From NCBI RefSeq assembly GCF_002364335.1, contig NZ_DEXW01000025.1, positions 158,810-222,809 of the forward strand: 64,000 bases of DNA. Direction: 5' to 3'. The notes beneath the pieces were generated by a model. The model was not told where the DNA came from, did no database searches, and was given only the letters and a program-made list of their open reading frames with translations. The stretch is from Winogradskyella sp. UBA3174 (GTDB lineage: Bacteria > Bacteroidota > Bacteroidia > Flavobacteriales > Flavobacteriaceae). Of the stretch, positions 51,351 through 60,707 are shown one piece after another (within the stretch, counting starts at the first letter, position 1; each line of letters begins with the position of its first letter). Both the position numbers and the translations under genes were made by a program.

Positions 51351-52589
51351 TTACTTCTTCTCAGCAGCCAACTCAGCAATTTTACAAATAACTTCCACAG
51401 CTTTTTGCATGCTTTCTACTGGTACATATTCATAACGTCCATGAAAATTATGTCCACCTGCAAAAATATTTGGACAAGGTAATCCCATATATGAGAGTTG
51501 AGAACCGTCAGTTCCTCCACGTATGGGTTTTATAAGTGGTGTAATACCAATGGCTTCCATCGCCTGTTCTGCAAGATCTACAATGTGCATTACTGGTTCT
51601 ACTTTTTCCTTCATGTTAAAGTATTGGTCTCTAATTTCTATAGAAAAGACTTCAGCTTCAAATTTGGTATTTAAGTCAGTAACTATTTTATGCATCAATG
51701 CTTTACGAGCCTCAAACTTAGCTTTATCATGATCTCGTATAATATATTCGAGCGTTGTTTCTTCAACTTCACCTTTAATACTATATAAGTGAAAAAAGCC
51801 TTCGTAACCTTCGGTATGTTCTGGTGTTTCAAGCCTTGGAAGTGTATTAATGAATTCTATAGCGTAATACATAGAATTTACTAGTTTACCTTTAGCATAA
51901 CCAGGATGTACAATTTTACCTTTCGCTTTTATAACAGCTCCTGCTGCATTAAAATTTTCATATTCTAATTCTCCAATCTGGCTACCATCCATCGTGTAAG
52001 CCCAATCTGCACCAAATTTGTCGACATCAAACTTATGTGCTCCGCGTCCAATTTCTTCATCTGGTGTAAAACCAACACGAATTTTGCCATGTTTAATTTC
52101 AGGATGCTGAATTAGATATTCCATAGCAGACATAATCTCTGTAATTCCGGCTTTATCATCTGCGCCTAAGAGCGTAGTACCATCGGTAACAATTAAAGTT
52201 TGGCCTACGTAGAGTAATAAATCTTCAAAATAATCTGGTGATAAGATGATGTTTTCTTCAACATTAAGCACTATGTCTTTACCATCGTAATTTTCAAGAA
52301 CTCTTGGCTTTACATCTTTACCTGTAAAATCTGGAGTCGTATCAAAATGCGATACAAACCCAATTGTTGGCACGTCGTGGTCAACATTACTGAGAAGTGT
52401 TGCCATAACGTAAGCATTCTCATCTATAGAGACATCTTTCATTCCCATAGCAATTAACTCTTCAGTTAATTTATGCGCTAAGTCCCATTGTTTTACTGTG
52501 CTTGGAGTGGTGTCAGAATTTGGATCAGACTCTGTATCTATAGTAACGTAACTAAGAAAGCGTTCTATTATATGTTGTTTAGATATCAT
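51351..52589 (-). CDS. pepT: Peptidase T (tripeptide aminopeptidase)
   Basis: This 412-residue M20B zinc aminopeptidase releases the N-terminal residue from tripeptides in the cytoplasm. The zinc/active-site region has G-F-V-S-H-F-D-T-T-P-D-F. L-G-A-D-D-K-A-G carries the bridging Asp. T-P-D-E-E-I-G-R-G holds the catalytic Glu, and G-G-T-D-G-S-Q-L lies near the C-terminus. Length is standard. It stands alone between the heptamer array and the divergent pyrD. Confidence 0.96.
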   Translation of the reverse strand: MISKQHIIERFLSYVTIDTESDPNSDTTPSTVKQWDLAHKLTEELIAMGMKDVSIDENAYVMATLLSNVDHDVPTIGFVSHFDTTPDFTGKDVKPRVLENYDGKDIVLNVEENIILSPDYFEDLLLYVGQTLIVTDGTTLLGADDKAGITEIMSAMEYLIQHPEIKHGKIRVGFTPDEEIGRGAHKFDVDKFGADWAYTMDGSQIGELEYENFNAAGAVIKAKGKIVHPGYAKGKLVNSMYYAIEFINTLPRLETPEHTEGYEGFFHLYSIKGEVEETTLEYIIRDHDKAKFEARKALMHKIVTDLNTKFEAEVFSIEIRDQYFNMKEKVEPVMHIVDLAEQAMEAIGITPLIKPIRGGTDGSQLSYMGLPCPNIFAGGHNFHGRYEYVPVESMQKAVEVICKIAELAAEKK

Positions 52590-52654
52590 ATTGTATTGAG
52601 ATTATACTCAAAAATAGACAACAGATGTTTAAGGCACAAGTCTATGCTTTTGTT

Positions 52655-52662
52655 TATTTTTG
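52655..52662 (+). promoter_or_regulatory. -7 promoter box of pyrD
   Basis: TATTTTTG matches TAnnTTTG and lies 18 bp before the ATG, so the leader is short. Confidence 0.5.
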
Positions 52663-52680
52663 CAATACAAAATTGTTGCC

Positions 52681-53715
52681 ATGTATAAATTAATTGTTCG
52701 TCCAATTTTATTCTGTTTCGATCCAGAAAAAGTTCATTATTTCACCTTTTCTTTAATTAGAATAATTTCTAAAATCCCTGGTTTTAAAGGCTTATTTAGA
52801 AGCTTATATGCTGTTGAAGACAAACGATTAGAACGCCAATTATTTGGTATTACATTTAAAAACCCAGTAGGTTTAGCAGCAGGTTTCGATAAAAATGCAG
52901 TGTTGTATAATGAGTTGGCAAACTTCGGATTTGGTTTTATTGAAATAGGAACGGTAACACCAAAAGCACAAGAAGGAAACCCTAAGCAACGTCTATTTAG
53001 ACTAAAAGAGGATAAAGGTATTATTAACCGAATGGGTTTTAATAATGAAGGTTTAGATGCTGCGATCACTCAACTCAAAAAAAATAAAGGACAACTAATT
53101 ATTGGAGGAAATATTGGTAAAAACACACAAACCAAACCCGAAGATTATACCAAAGACTACTTAGACTGTTTTAACGCCTTACATCCTTATGTCGATTATT
53201 TTGTATTGAATGTAAGTTGTCCAAATGTTGGAAGTCATGCCAAATTAAATGATAAGGATTATTTATTAGAGTTAATTTCTACGGTACAAAAAGCGAATAC
53301 TACTTTTAATAAACAAAAACCAATTCTACTTAAAATTGCACCAGATTTAAATGATGTGCAATTAGATGAAATCATAGAATTAATTGCCGAAACTAATCTT
53401 GATGGTGTAATAGCAAGTAATACCTCCATTGATAGAACTGGCTTAAAAACAAATAATCAAAGACTTGAAGAGATTGGGAATGGTGGTTTAAGCGGACAAC
53501 CTATTAAAGCGAAGTCAACCAAAGTGATTCAATATTTAGCAGATAAAAGTAGTAAAGCTTTTCCTATTATTGGAGTAGGAGGTATACATTCTGCAGAAGA
53601 TGCTTTAGAAAAATTAGAGGCTGGTGCAGATTTGGTTCAGGTTTATACAGGTTTTATTTATGAAGGCCCTCAATTGATTAAAGACATCAATACATCATTA
53701 TTAAAAAACACATAA
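52681..53715 (+). CDS. pyrD: Dihydroorotate dehydrogenase (quinone), class 2
   Basis: This 344-residue flavoprotein catalyses the fourth step of pyrimidine synthesis and passes electrons to quinone at the inner membrane. The N-terminal helix (F-D-P-E-K-V-H-Y-F-T-F) is the class 2 membrane-associated extension. F-K-N-P-V-G-L-A-A-G-F-D-K-N is the FMN-site signature. N-V-S-C-P-N-V-G and I-G-V-G-G-I complete the barrel. The ATG at 52681 is chosen by family N-termini. The LysE gene starts one base after its stop. Confidence 0.95.
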   Translation: MYKLIVRPILFCFDPEKVHYFTFSLIRIISKIPGFKGLFRSLYAVEDKRLERQLFGITFKNPVGLAAGFDKNAVLYNELANFGFGFIEIGTVTPKAQEGNPKQRLFRLKEDKGIINRMGFNNEGLDAAITQLKKNKGQLIIGGNIGKNTQTKPEDYTKDYLDCFNALHPYVDYFVLNVSCPNVGSHAKLNDKDYLLELISTVQKANTTFNKQKPILLKIAPDLNDVQLDEIIELIAETNLDGVIASNTSIDRTGLKTNNQRLEEIGNGGLSGQPIKAKSTKVIQYLADKSSKAFPIIGVGGIHSAEDALEKLEAGADLVQVYTGFIYEGPQLIKDINTSLLKNT

Positions 53716-53716
53716 T

Positions 53717-54334
53717 TTGAATGTTGACATACTAATAGCATTTATAGGAGCAACATCAGCCTTGGCCATTTCGCCAGGACCAGATAATATTTATGTTTTG
53801 GTACAAAGTATTACCAACGGAAAATCTCATGGATTGGCAACCGTTTGCGGATTAATTACTGGTTGCATAATTCATACAACCTTATTAGCATTTGGAGTTT
53901 CAGCACTTATAAAAACTAATGAGAATTTATTTTTAGGGATTAAGGTTTTAGGTGCATTATATCTAATCTATTTAGCATACAAAGTTTTTAAATCTGATGA
54001 CCAATTGAATTTGGATTCAGATAGTGTTCCAAAGAAAAGTCTAAAAGGGTTGTTTGTACAAGGTTTTTTTATGAACGTATTAAACCCTAAAGTCACTATT
54101 TTCTTTTTAGCTTTTTTTCCAGGGTTTTTATTTAGTGAAACAATACCTAGGCTTTATCAGTTTTATATTTTAGGTGCCATTTTTATGCTGGTATCATTTG
54201 TCATTTTCTCAATTATTGCTTTATTGGCTGGACAAATTAAGAGCTACACACTCAACCATAATAAATCTGGACTTTTTTTAAAGTGGCTACAAATAGTTGT
54301 CTTTTTAGGTATAGCCATTTTCATATTATTGTAA
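53717..54334 (+). CDS. LysE-family exporter (TTG start)
   Basis: This 205-residue amino-acid exporter has six hydrophobic helices. The N-terminal I-S-P-G-P-D-N-I-Y-V motif defines the LysE/RhtB superfamily, and N-P-K-V-T-I-F-F-L-A-F-F-P lies in the middle. No in-frame ATG precedes the family start, so TTG at 53717 is used, one base after the pyrD stop. Translational coupling with pyrD is likely. The exported compound is unknown. Confidence 0.9.
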   Translation: MNVDILIAFIGATSALAISPGPDNIYVLVQSITNGKSHGLATVCGLITGCIIHTTLLAFGVSALIKTNENLFLGIKVLGALYLIYLAYKVFKSDDQLNLDSDSVPKKSLKGLFVQGFFMNVLNPKVTIFFLAFFPGFLFSETIPRLYQFYILGAIFMLVSFVIFSIIALLAGQIKSYTLNHNKSGLFLKWLQIVVFLGIAIFILL

Positions 54335-54372
54335 AGTTTGAAATCGATTTCGTAAACTGTATATTTGAGCCA

Positions 54373-55236
54373 ATGAACAAAGCTGTTAAAATAATAGAAT
54401 GTCCACGAGATGCTATGCAAGGCATTAAGGATTGGATACCAACAGAACAAAAGGTACAATACATTCAGTCGTTACTTCGTGTTGGTTTTGACACCATTGA
54501 CTTTGGTAGCTTTGTGTCTCCAAAAGCCATTCCACAAATGGTAGATACGTCTGAGGTTTTAGCACAATTAGATTTAAGTAAAACAGTAAGTAAACTACTT
54601 GCGATTATTGCAAACACGAGAGGTGCAACAGATGCTTCAAAACATCCTGAAATTAATTATTTAGGTTTTCCATTTTCAATATCAGAAAACTTCCAAATGC
54701 GTAACACTCACAAAACCATTGCGCAATCTGTGGTGACGCTTTCAGAAATATTAGATATCGCTTATAAAACGAACAAAGAAGTTGTGGTCTACATCTCTAT
54801 GGGTTTCGGTAATCCGTATGGTGATCCTTGGAATGTGGACATCGTAGGTGAGTGGACCGAACGCCTATCTAAAATGGGAGTTGGGATTTTATCCTTAAGT
54901 GATACTATTGGCAGTTCGGATTCTGAAAATATTGATTATTTATTTTCAAATTTAATTCCGGCGTATTCAAATATAGAATTCGGTGCACATTTGCATACAA
55001 CGCCAACATCTTGGTTCGAGAAAATTGATGCAGCTTATAAAGCAGGTTGCCGACGTTTTGATGGTGCCATTCAAGGTTTTGGTGGCTGCCCAATGGCAAA
55101 AGACGAACTCACTGGTAATATGCCAACCGAAAAAATGCTGTCCTATTTTACTCAGAAAAAAGCGCATCACCTTAATGCGATGCCCTTTGAGAGTTCTTAT
55201 AACGAAGCGACAAAGATATTTAGTGAATATCATTAA
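54373..55236 (+). CDS. Hydroxymethylglutaryl-CoA lyase-like enzyme
   Basis: This 287-residue TIM-barrel enzyme of the HMGL-like family reads E-C-P-R-D-A-M-Q-G at the start (conserved catalytic Arg-Asp). G-A-H-L-H-T-T-P lies in the metal site, and the lyase signature G-F-G-G-C-P-M-A appears near the end. It lacks the longer C-terminal sequences of isopropylmalate synthase. HMG-CoA lyase would finish leucine degradation. The N-terminal extension possible from 54283 overlaps the LysE gene and is rejected. Confidence 0.9.
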   Translation: MNKAVKIIECPRDAMQGIKDWIPTEQKVQYIQSLLRVGFDTIDFGSFVSPKAIPQMVDTSEVLAQLDLSKTVSKLLAIIANTRGATDASKHPEINYLGFPFSISENFQMRNTHKTIAQSVVTLSEILDIAYKTNKEVVVYISMGFGNPYGDPWNVDIVGEWTERLSKMGVGILSLSDTIGSSDSENIDYLFSNLIPAYSNIEFGAHLHTTPTSWFEKIDAAYKAGCRRFDGAIQGFGGCPMAKDELTGNMPTEKMLSYFTQKKAHHLNAMPFESSYNEATKIFSEYH

Positions 55237-55290
55237 TAAAAAATGACTATCATGTCAGACAGTCTCTCTTTCAATAGTTTTTAGTTGAGC

Positions 55291-56058
55291 TTATTTTAGA
55301 TTAATTTTTATGTTTGTTGTGAATTCACCAGATGTAAACCTCAATAAATAAATACCACTAGAAAGTGATGACAAGTCAAGTAATTTGCTCTGAAACCCTA
55401 GATTTGAACTCAGCGTATTTTGAAATACTTTTTGACCAGTTGTAGAATAGATTGATACGTCATTGTTATCTAAACTTAAAGTATTCACGTCATAAACTAA
55501 CTTGATTTGCTTATCTGTTGATGGATTTGGATAGATATTAAAAGCTTCACTCTTAGATATGTTTTCAATACTCAAAGTGTTACTTGTTGCTTTGTCAGAA
55601 AACACAAAACCAGTACCTACAGCATTTACAGCCCAAAAGTAACTCGTGTCGCCAAGGTTTTTAATTGTTCAAGAATTACCATAAACTTTATATGAGGCAA
55701 TTTCAGAACCATTCTCAGTTGTTACTACAGTTAAATAGTAGAAGAGTCCATCTGAATCTTTGTCGCCATCATTATCGATGTCAATAAATATAACACTTCC
55801 TAAATGTAAGTCGTTTACATCTGCTTGTTCCATTAGTGTTAGAGTCCCATTTATGTTTTCGTAAAAATCAATTTTGCTTGTATCAGCAAATTCATCAGCA
55901 TTTGTATCTAAAGCCCCCGAAATGACAAGATCTAAATCGCCATCATTATCAATATCTGCCCTATCGGACGAAGGATACCAATAATCATTAAGATTTGTAC
56001 TTAATTGCGTGAAATTTTGTGCATAAGTGATATTACAGATCAACATTGATACGATCAA
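55291..56058 (-). pseudogene. Decayed T9SS-secreted FG-GAP protein gene 1
   Basis: On the minus strand an exported protein with FG-GAP-like calcium repeats (D-I-D-N-D-G-D-L-D-L and D-I-D-N-D-G-D-K-D) is interrupted by an in-frame TGA at 55669-55671, where Trp TGG would fit. The same frame then continues to an intact type A T9SS C-terminal sorting domain (I-Y-P-N-P-S-T-D near 55540; G-I-Y-L-L-R-F near 55330). The repeat series also looks collapsed, because most copies are missing. No convincing ATG remains at the 5' end, only TTG. Confidence 0.8.
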
Positions 56059-56176
56059 TATTTTTGTTATTACTTTTATAGTATTTAAGTTTTAAAATCA
56101 GTTTTAACTAATATTTTCGTTTATAACTTATATTGTAATTGAAGTAGAATCTTCTTATTTAGAATAATTTATTAGG

Positions 56177-56700
56177 TTATTTTAAAATTAATTTCTTAGT
56201 TGTACTTTGATTCCCAGAAGTAAATTGTAACACATAAACCCCAATTGATAAAGACGAAAGATTTAAACTTTTGTTAGAAAAACCGGAGTCATTTTTTAGT
56301 TGAGTCTGATAAACCTTTTGTCCTAAAGTAGAGTAGATAGTGATTTTACTTACAGAATGAGTTAGCGTTGTAACGTCATAGACTAAATTTAGCTGTTTAT
56401 CAGTTATTGGGCTTGGATGAATGCTAAGCTCTATCTTTTCTGCAAAACCGTTAACACCCAAAATTTCTTGTTCTTTAATATACACTTTGGTGTTAGCATC
56501 TCCATTACTGTTAAGTCCACTTAACACAAAGTCTAAATAGCCATCATTATCATAGTCACTCCAATCAGTAGAACTTAAATATGTTCCGCTAATTCCAGTT
56601 TCTCCGTCTGTATCTTCTGTAAATACTCCATTTGTATTTTTATAGAACTTAACCTAAGCAACTGTGTTAGTATCTGCACCAGTGATAAAAGAAGATAAAG
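56177..56700 (-). pseudogene. Decayed T9SS-secreted FG-GAP protein gene 2
   Basis: This is a second tandem relic of the same kind. The upstream part, in frame, reads V-K-F-Y-K-N, an FG-GAP-type D-Y-D-N-D-G-Y-L-D-F-V segment, and ends in a T9SS type A sorting domain (H-P-S-P-I-T-D-K-Q and G-V-Y-V-L-Q-F). An in-frame TAG lies at 56654-56656. The 5' end is missing beyond about 56700. It is paralogous to the copy just downstream. Confidence 0.78.
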
Positions 56701-56979
56701 ATCTACACTTAACATTTCGAGAATTAAAAGCGCTTAAAGACCTAATTAAGGTGACATTATTCCATTTAAATTTCAACACTATTATCAGGGGGTTAACCTC
56801 TGTTTAAAAGTTTATTTAAATTTAGCTCAATAAAATTTTTACATAACTTTTATTTATAAATATCATATATAATACAAATAGTCTTTGTTTTGAGTTCTGT
56901 CTTTTGGCATTTATTTTTGCAGAAATTATTTTTAACAAGTCTTAATAAGAATAGAAAAAAGATTAAAATAGTAGTAATT
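56701..56979. other. Noncoding interval before the iron operon
   Basis: These 279 bp carry degraded sequence at the left and the probable operon promoter at the right (TATTTTTG, 56912-56919). I see no gene. Confidence 0.6.
56912..56919 (+). promoter_or_regulatory. Promoter of the DUF4856-imelysin operon
   Basis: TATTTTTG fits TAnnTTTG, with TTTG at 56889-56892 about 19 nt upstream as a -33 element. The start codon is 60 bp downstream. Confidence 0.6.
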
Positions 56980-58143
56980 ATGAAACAAAACAAAATGAAA
57001 AACACAATCTGTACGAGTAAAAAAATAGCGCTAAGTCTATTGGTAGTAGGTGGCTTATTTACATCGTGTTCCGATGATGACGATAACGGTCCATCAACAT
57101 CAACTTTAGAGATACCAGACGAGTATGTGTCAACTAATTTTAATGCTAACGTCGTAGCAGAAAATATGGTTGTAGATGAATTATCTACAATGACTTCGGC
57201 TTTCAATGCAGCAGAATCTAATGCTCAAATTGAAACAGTTGCTGAAATTCCTTATCCAGCAACACTTTCATCAGTAACCTTGCCGAGCTATCGTGCTTTA
57301 ATGAATGATTGGCTAGTAGAGTTAGTAGCCTCTGCAAACTCTTCAGACGGATTTCAAAACCCTGGTTTTGGCGGTTCACCTGCGATAGGACAAGAAGGTG
57401 GTCTTCTAGGAACGCGCTTATTGGATGAAAATGGTCTAGAGTTAGAGCAAATGTTACAGAAAGGATCTTTTGGTGCTGCTTTATACAATCATGCAATTAC
57501 TGTGGTTAACGGTATCAAAAACGGTAGTGCAGGTTTTGAAGATAGTGGAGCTATTGATCGATTAGTAGAGATTCATGGTGCAGATACGGCTTTTGATGTA
57601 TCAAACACGACTGCCGCGGCAATCTATTCAAGAAGACGTTCTAATCTTACCGCTGAAACAGGTTTTTTCTTTGATATTAAGCGTAATCTAATCACAGCAA
57701 AAGCGGCTATTGAAGCTGGTAGCGATTTTACTATTGAAAGAGATCTAGAACTTGACGATTTCTTAATGAATTGGGAATTATCGAATTATGCTACGGTAAT
57801 TTATTATTGCCATGCGACAAAAGTTCAATTAACTGCTGCATTTGCTTTAGCAGATGGTCCCGCTAAAGATGTTGCTCTAGGTAATGCCCTTCATGCTTAT
57901 GCCGAAGGTGTTGCATTTGCTCATGGGTTTAAAGGAATTTCTGAGAAAATGATTACCGATACTGAAATCGATGCTATCTTATCAGATTTCTTAGCAGTTG
58001 AAGGACAAACACCTGAGAGCTTTAGGTTTTTAAATGAAATAGACTTATTTGCAAATCTTGATGCGGTCATAGCCGATTTACAAGCGATTTATAATTTCAC
58101 TGATGCTGAGGTTACAAGTTTCTTTGTAAATAATAACCCATAA
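56980..58143 (+). CDS. DUF4856 lipoprotein of an iron-uptake operon
   Basis: This 387-residue lipoprotein has an F-T-S-C lipobox near residue 28, followed by D-D-D-D. The body is largely helical and shows DUF4856 landmarks: G-L-L-G-T-R-L-L-D-E-N-G-L-E-L-E-Q-M, K-G-S-F-G-A-A-L-Y, and a C-terminal H-A-Y-A-E-G-V-A-F-A-H-G-F. The domain is unassigned biochemically. It precedes an imelysin-like gene with a hairpin between them and probably acts in the same periplasmic or surface iron-binding process. Start codons at 56980 and 56995 are both possible. Confidence 0.85.
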   Translation: MKQNKMKNTICTSKKIALSLLVVGGLFTSCSDDDDNGPSTSTLEIPDEYVSTNFNANVVAENMVVDELSTMTSAFNAAESNAQIETVAEIPYPATLSSVTLPSYRALMNDWLVELVASANSSDGFQNPGFGGSPAIGQEGGLLGTRLLDENGLELEQMLQKGSFGAALYNHAITVVNGIKNGSAGFEDSGAIDRLVEIHGADTAFDVSNTTAAAIYSRRRSNLTAETGFFFDIKRNLITAKAAIEAGSDFTIERDLELDDFLMNWELSNYATVIYYCHATKVQLTAAFALADGPAKDVALGNALHAYAEGVAFAHGFKGISEKMITDTEIDAILSDFLAVEGQTPESFRFLNEIDLFANLDAVIADLQAIYNFTDAEVTSFFVNNNP

Positions 58144-58160
58144 AAATATATTAACACAAA

Positions 58161-58197
58161 AAAATGGAAACTTGCTCAAATAGTAGGTTTCCATTTT
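58161..58197 (+). terminator. Intra-operon hairpin, possible attenuator
   Basis: The perfect 11-bp stem AAAATGGAAAC / GTTTCCATTTT has a 15-nt loop, between the DUF4856 stop and the imelysin start. It could reduce expression of downstream genes or protect an upstream mRNA segment. Confidence 0.7.
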
Positions 58198-58214
58198 ATA
58201 AAATAAACGGAGCT

Positions 58215-59342
58215 ATGAAAAATTTTAGATTGATTTTCCCTTTTATAATAGTGTGCTTATCCGCTATTGTTTGGAGTTGTAGTGATGACGACTCTGTTTC
58301 TGAACGCACGGACGATTTTGATAGACAAGCAATGCTTATTAATTGGGCAGACGATATTATAATTCCATCTTATCAAGCTTTTAGTTCGGACGTTGACGCT
58401 TTAAAAGCAGCAGTAGATGCTTTTGAGTCGCAGCCAAACGAAACTAATTTAAATAGCGTGCGCCAAGAATGGGAACAGGCTTATATCGCTTGGCAGAATA
58501 TATCAATGTTTAATATCGGACCAGCTGAAACTACCTTTATGAGGAGTTTTCTTAATACCTATCCCGCAAACGTTAGTGAAATTGACACGAACATTAGCAC
58601 CGGTAATTATGCTTTGCAGTCCGTTAATGCTAATAACGAGCAAGGTTTACCTGCTTTAGATTACTTGTTATTTGGCCTTGCAGAGAGTGATGCCCAAATT
58701 CTTGAGTTTTACACTAGCAATGTAAATTCTAGCAACTATGTAAATTATCTCACAGACCTTGTAGATCGTATAAATACAATTACAGATCAGGTTGTTGCAT
58801 CATGGGAAGGAGATTATAGAGACACGTTTGTAAACAATAGTGGTGCGGCTTCAAACAGTTCAACGAATAAATTATTAAATAACTGGATGTTCTATTATGA
58901 GGTCACTTTGAGAAATGGAAAAGTTGGTATTCCTTCGGGAGTGTATTCTGAGGGGTCACGTTTACCACAAAATGTAGAAGCATTTTATAAAAAAGATTTG
59001 TCTAGGACCTTATGTTTAGAAGCTTTAAATGCCTTTCAAGATTTTTTTAATGGAGCACATTTTGACGGCACAACAAATGGCGAAAGTCTATCAAGCTATT
59101 TAAACTTTTTGAATACCATGAAAAATGGAGAGGATTTATCACTCATGATTAACAATCAGTTTGAGGTGTCAAGAATAGCCATATCAAATTTAGATGCTAA
59201 TTTTATCAATCAAATTAATACAAATAATAATTTGATGTTAGTTGCTTTTGAAGAATTACAGGCAAATGTCGTTTTGTTAAAATCAGATATGTTTTCAGCC
59301 TTGAGCATAGACCTTGAATTTGAAAGTGGTGATGGTGATTAA
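58215..59342 (+). CDS. Imelysin-like lipoprotein
   Basis: This 375-residue lipoprotein has an S-C-S-D-D-D start after a signal peptide (Cys at about residue 22). It belongs to the imelysin (peptidase M75/IrpA) superfamily, as shown by the segments W-E-Q-A-Y-I-A-W-Q-N and F-N-I-G-P-A-E and by a two-domain helical bundle pattern. The usual GxHxxE motif reads G-L-P-A-L-D at 144-149, so His and Glu are replaced by Pro and Asp. Imelysins of this type take part in iron uptake. Its neighbours support that. Confidence 0.88.
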   Translation: MKNFRLIFPFIIVCLSAIVWSCSDDDSVSERTDDFDRQAMLINWADDIIIPSYQAFSSDVDALKAAVDAFESQPNETNLNSVRQEWEQAYIAWQNISMFNIGPAETTFMRSFLNTYPANVSEIDTNISTGNYALQSVNANNEQGLPALDYLLFGLAESDAQILEFYTSNVNSSNYVNYLTDLVDRINTITDQVVASWEGDYRDTFVNNSGAASNSSTNKLLNNWMFYYEVTLRNGKVGIPSGVYSEGSRLPQNVEAFYKKDLSRTLCLEALNAFQDFFNGAHFDGTTNGESLSSYLNFLNTMKNGEDLSLMINNQFEVSRIAISNLDANFINQINTNNNLMLVAFEELQANVVLLKSDMFSALSIDLEFESGDGD

Positions 59343-59345
59343 ATT

Positions 59346-60707
59346 ATGTTAAAAAAATACACTACATATTTACAAAATCCTGTAAAGGCCGCACCACTTG
59401 CGGTCTTTCGGATTTTATTTGGTTGTTTAATGATTTTTTCGACCTTGCGATTTGTATCACAAGGTTGGGTCAACAAATATTATATAGAGCCTAATTTTCA
59501 CTTTAAGTATTACGGTTTTGAATTTGTCACAGCATTTGGTCAATATACCTATATCCTTTACGCAGTAATAGTTTTATCGGCACTAGGAATCGCTCTAGGC
59601 TATAAGTATAAAATCGCAACTGTTTTATTTTTTCTAAGCTTTACTTATTGTGAACTTATTGATAAAACATATTATCTTAATCATTACTATTTTGTTAGTA
59701 TCATTGGGTTTTTACTCATTTTTTTACCTGCAAATTGCTATTTCTCGATAGATGCCTACCGGAATTCTAAAATGGCGTTTAGTAAAATCCCGAGATACAA
59801 TATTCTTGTGATTCAACTCATGTTATGTGTTGTTTACTTTTATGCTGGTTTAGCAAAAATAAATACAGATTGGTTACTTAGAGCGATGCCTTTACAAATC
59901 TGGTTACCGTCGCGTTACTATTTGCCACTTATTGGTGATCTTTTTCAAAAAGAATGGGTGCATTATGCAATGAGTTGGTTTGGAATGCTATACGATTTAT
60001 CAATTCCTTTTCTTCTTTTGTTTAAAAGAACACGCATTTTTGGATTTGTTTTAGTTGTGATTTTTCATGTGCTCACGCGCGTACTTTTTCCAATAGGGAT
60101 TTTTCCGTACGTCATGATTTGTTCGACGCTTATCTTCTTTGGTGGGGGCGTTCATGAAAAAATTATCAATTTTTTTAGAAGATTCTTCAAAATCAATTTT
60201 TTAAATGAGACTCAGACTTTGTACTGGACTCCTAATGTTAAAAACAGGCTGTTAGCTACCATATTTGTTGCTTTTTTTGCGTTTCAACTCGTTGTTCCAT
60301 TTCGGTATATGCTATATCCTAACGAATTATTTTGGACAGAAGAAGGGTATCGCTACTCTTGGCGCGTTATGCTCATAGAAAAAGGGGGGTATGTACAGTA
60401 TAAAATTGTAAATCCTAAAACAGGCAACTGGTTTTATGTCGAACACAATAAATTTTTGACTGAATATCAACAGAAGCAATTGAGAACACAGGCAGATTTT
60501 ATTCTAGAATTTGCTCATTTTTTGGAGAAGCATTACAAAGAAAAAGGCATAAAAAACCCTGAAGTTTATGCAGAGAGCTACATTGCATTAAACGGACGCT
60601 TAAGCCAGCAATTTGTAGATCCTACCGTTGATTTAACCAAAGTGACTGAGTCCTTTAGTCATAAAGACTGGTTATTACCTTTTAAAGATACCATACATGG
60701 ATTTTAA
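59346..60707 (+). CDS. HTTM-domain membrane protein, vitamin K-dependent gamma-carboxylase homologue
   Basis: This 453-residue protein has several transmembrane helices (about 20-330) and a C-terminal soluble part. The segment Y-F-Y-A-G-L-A-K-I-N-T-D-W places K171 where the catalytic Lys218 of human GGCX lies. Y-L-N-H-Y-Y places H113 where its His160 lies. HTTM homologues in bacteria are largely uncharacterised. It is 3 bp after the imelysin gene and overlaps the TonB receptor by 11 bp, so all are one operon. Carboxylation of Glu in a partner protein is a reasonable inference, not shown. Confidence 0.9.
   Translation: MLKKYTTYLQNPVKAAPLAVFRILFGCLMIFSTLRFVSQGWVNKYYIEPNFHFKYYGFEFVTAFGQYTYILYAVIVLSALGIALGYKYKIATVLFFLSFTYCELIDKTYYLNHYYFVSIIGFLLIFLPANCYFSIDAYRNSKMAFSKIPRYNILVIQLMLCVVYFYAGLAKINTDWLLRAMPLQIWLPSRYYLPLIGDLFQKEWVHYAMSWFGMLYDLSIPFLLLFKRTRIFGFVLVVIFHVLTRVLFPIGIFPYVMICSTLIFFGGGVHEKIINFFRRFFKINFLNETQTLYWTPNVKNRLLATIFVAFFAFQLVVPFRYMLYPNELFWTEEGYRYSWRVMLIEKGGYVQYKIVNPKTGNWFYVEHNKFLTEYQQKQLRTQADFILEFAHFLEKHYKEKGIKNPEVYAESYIALNGRLSQQFVDPTVDLTKVTESFSHKDWLLPFKDTIHGF

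Noticed and set aside
54283..54372. N-terminal extension of the HMG-CoA-lyase-like enzyme
   Set aside because: It overlaps the end of the LysE gene and does not resemble family N-termini; 54373 fits better.
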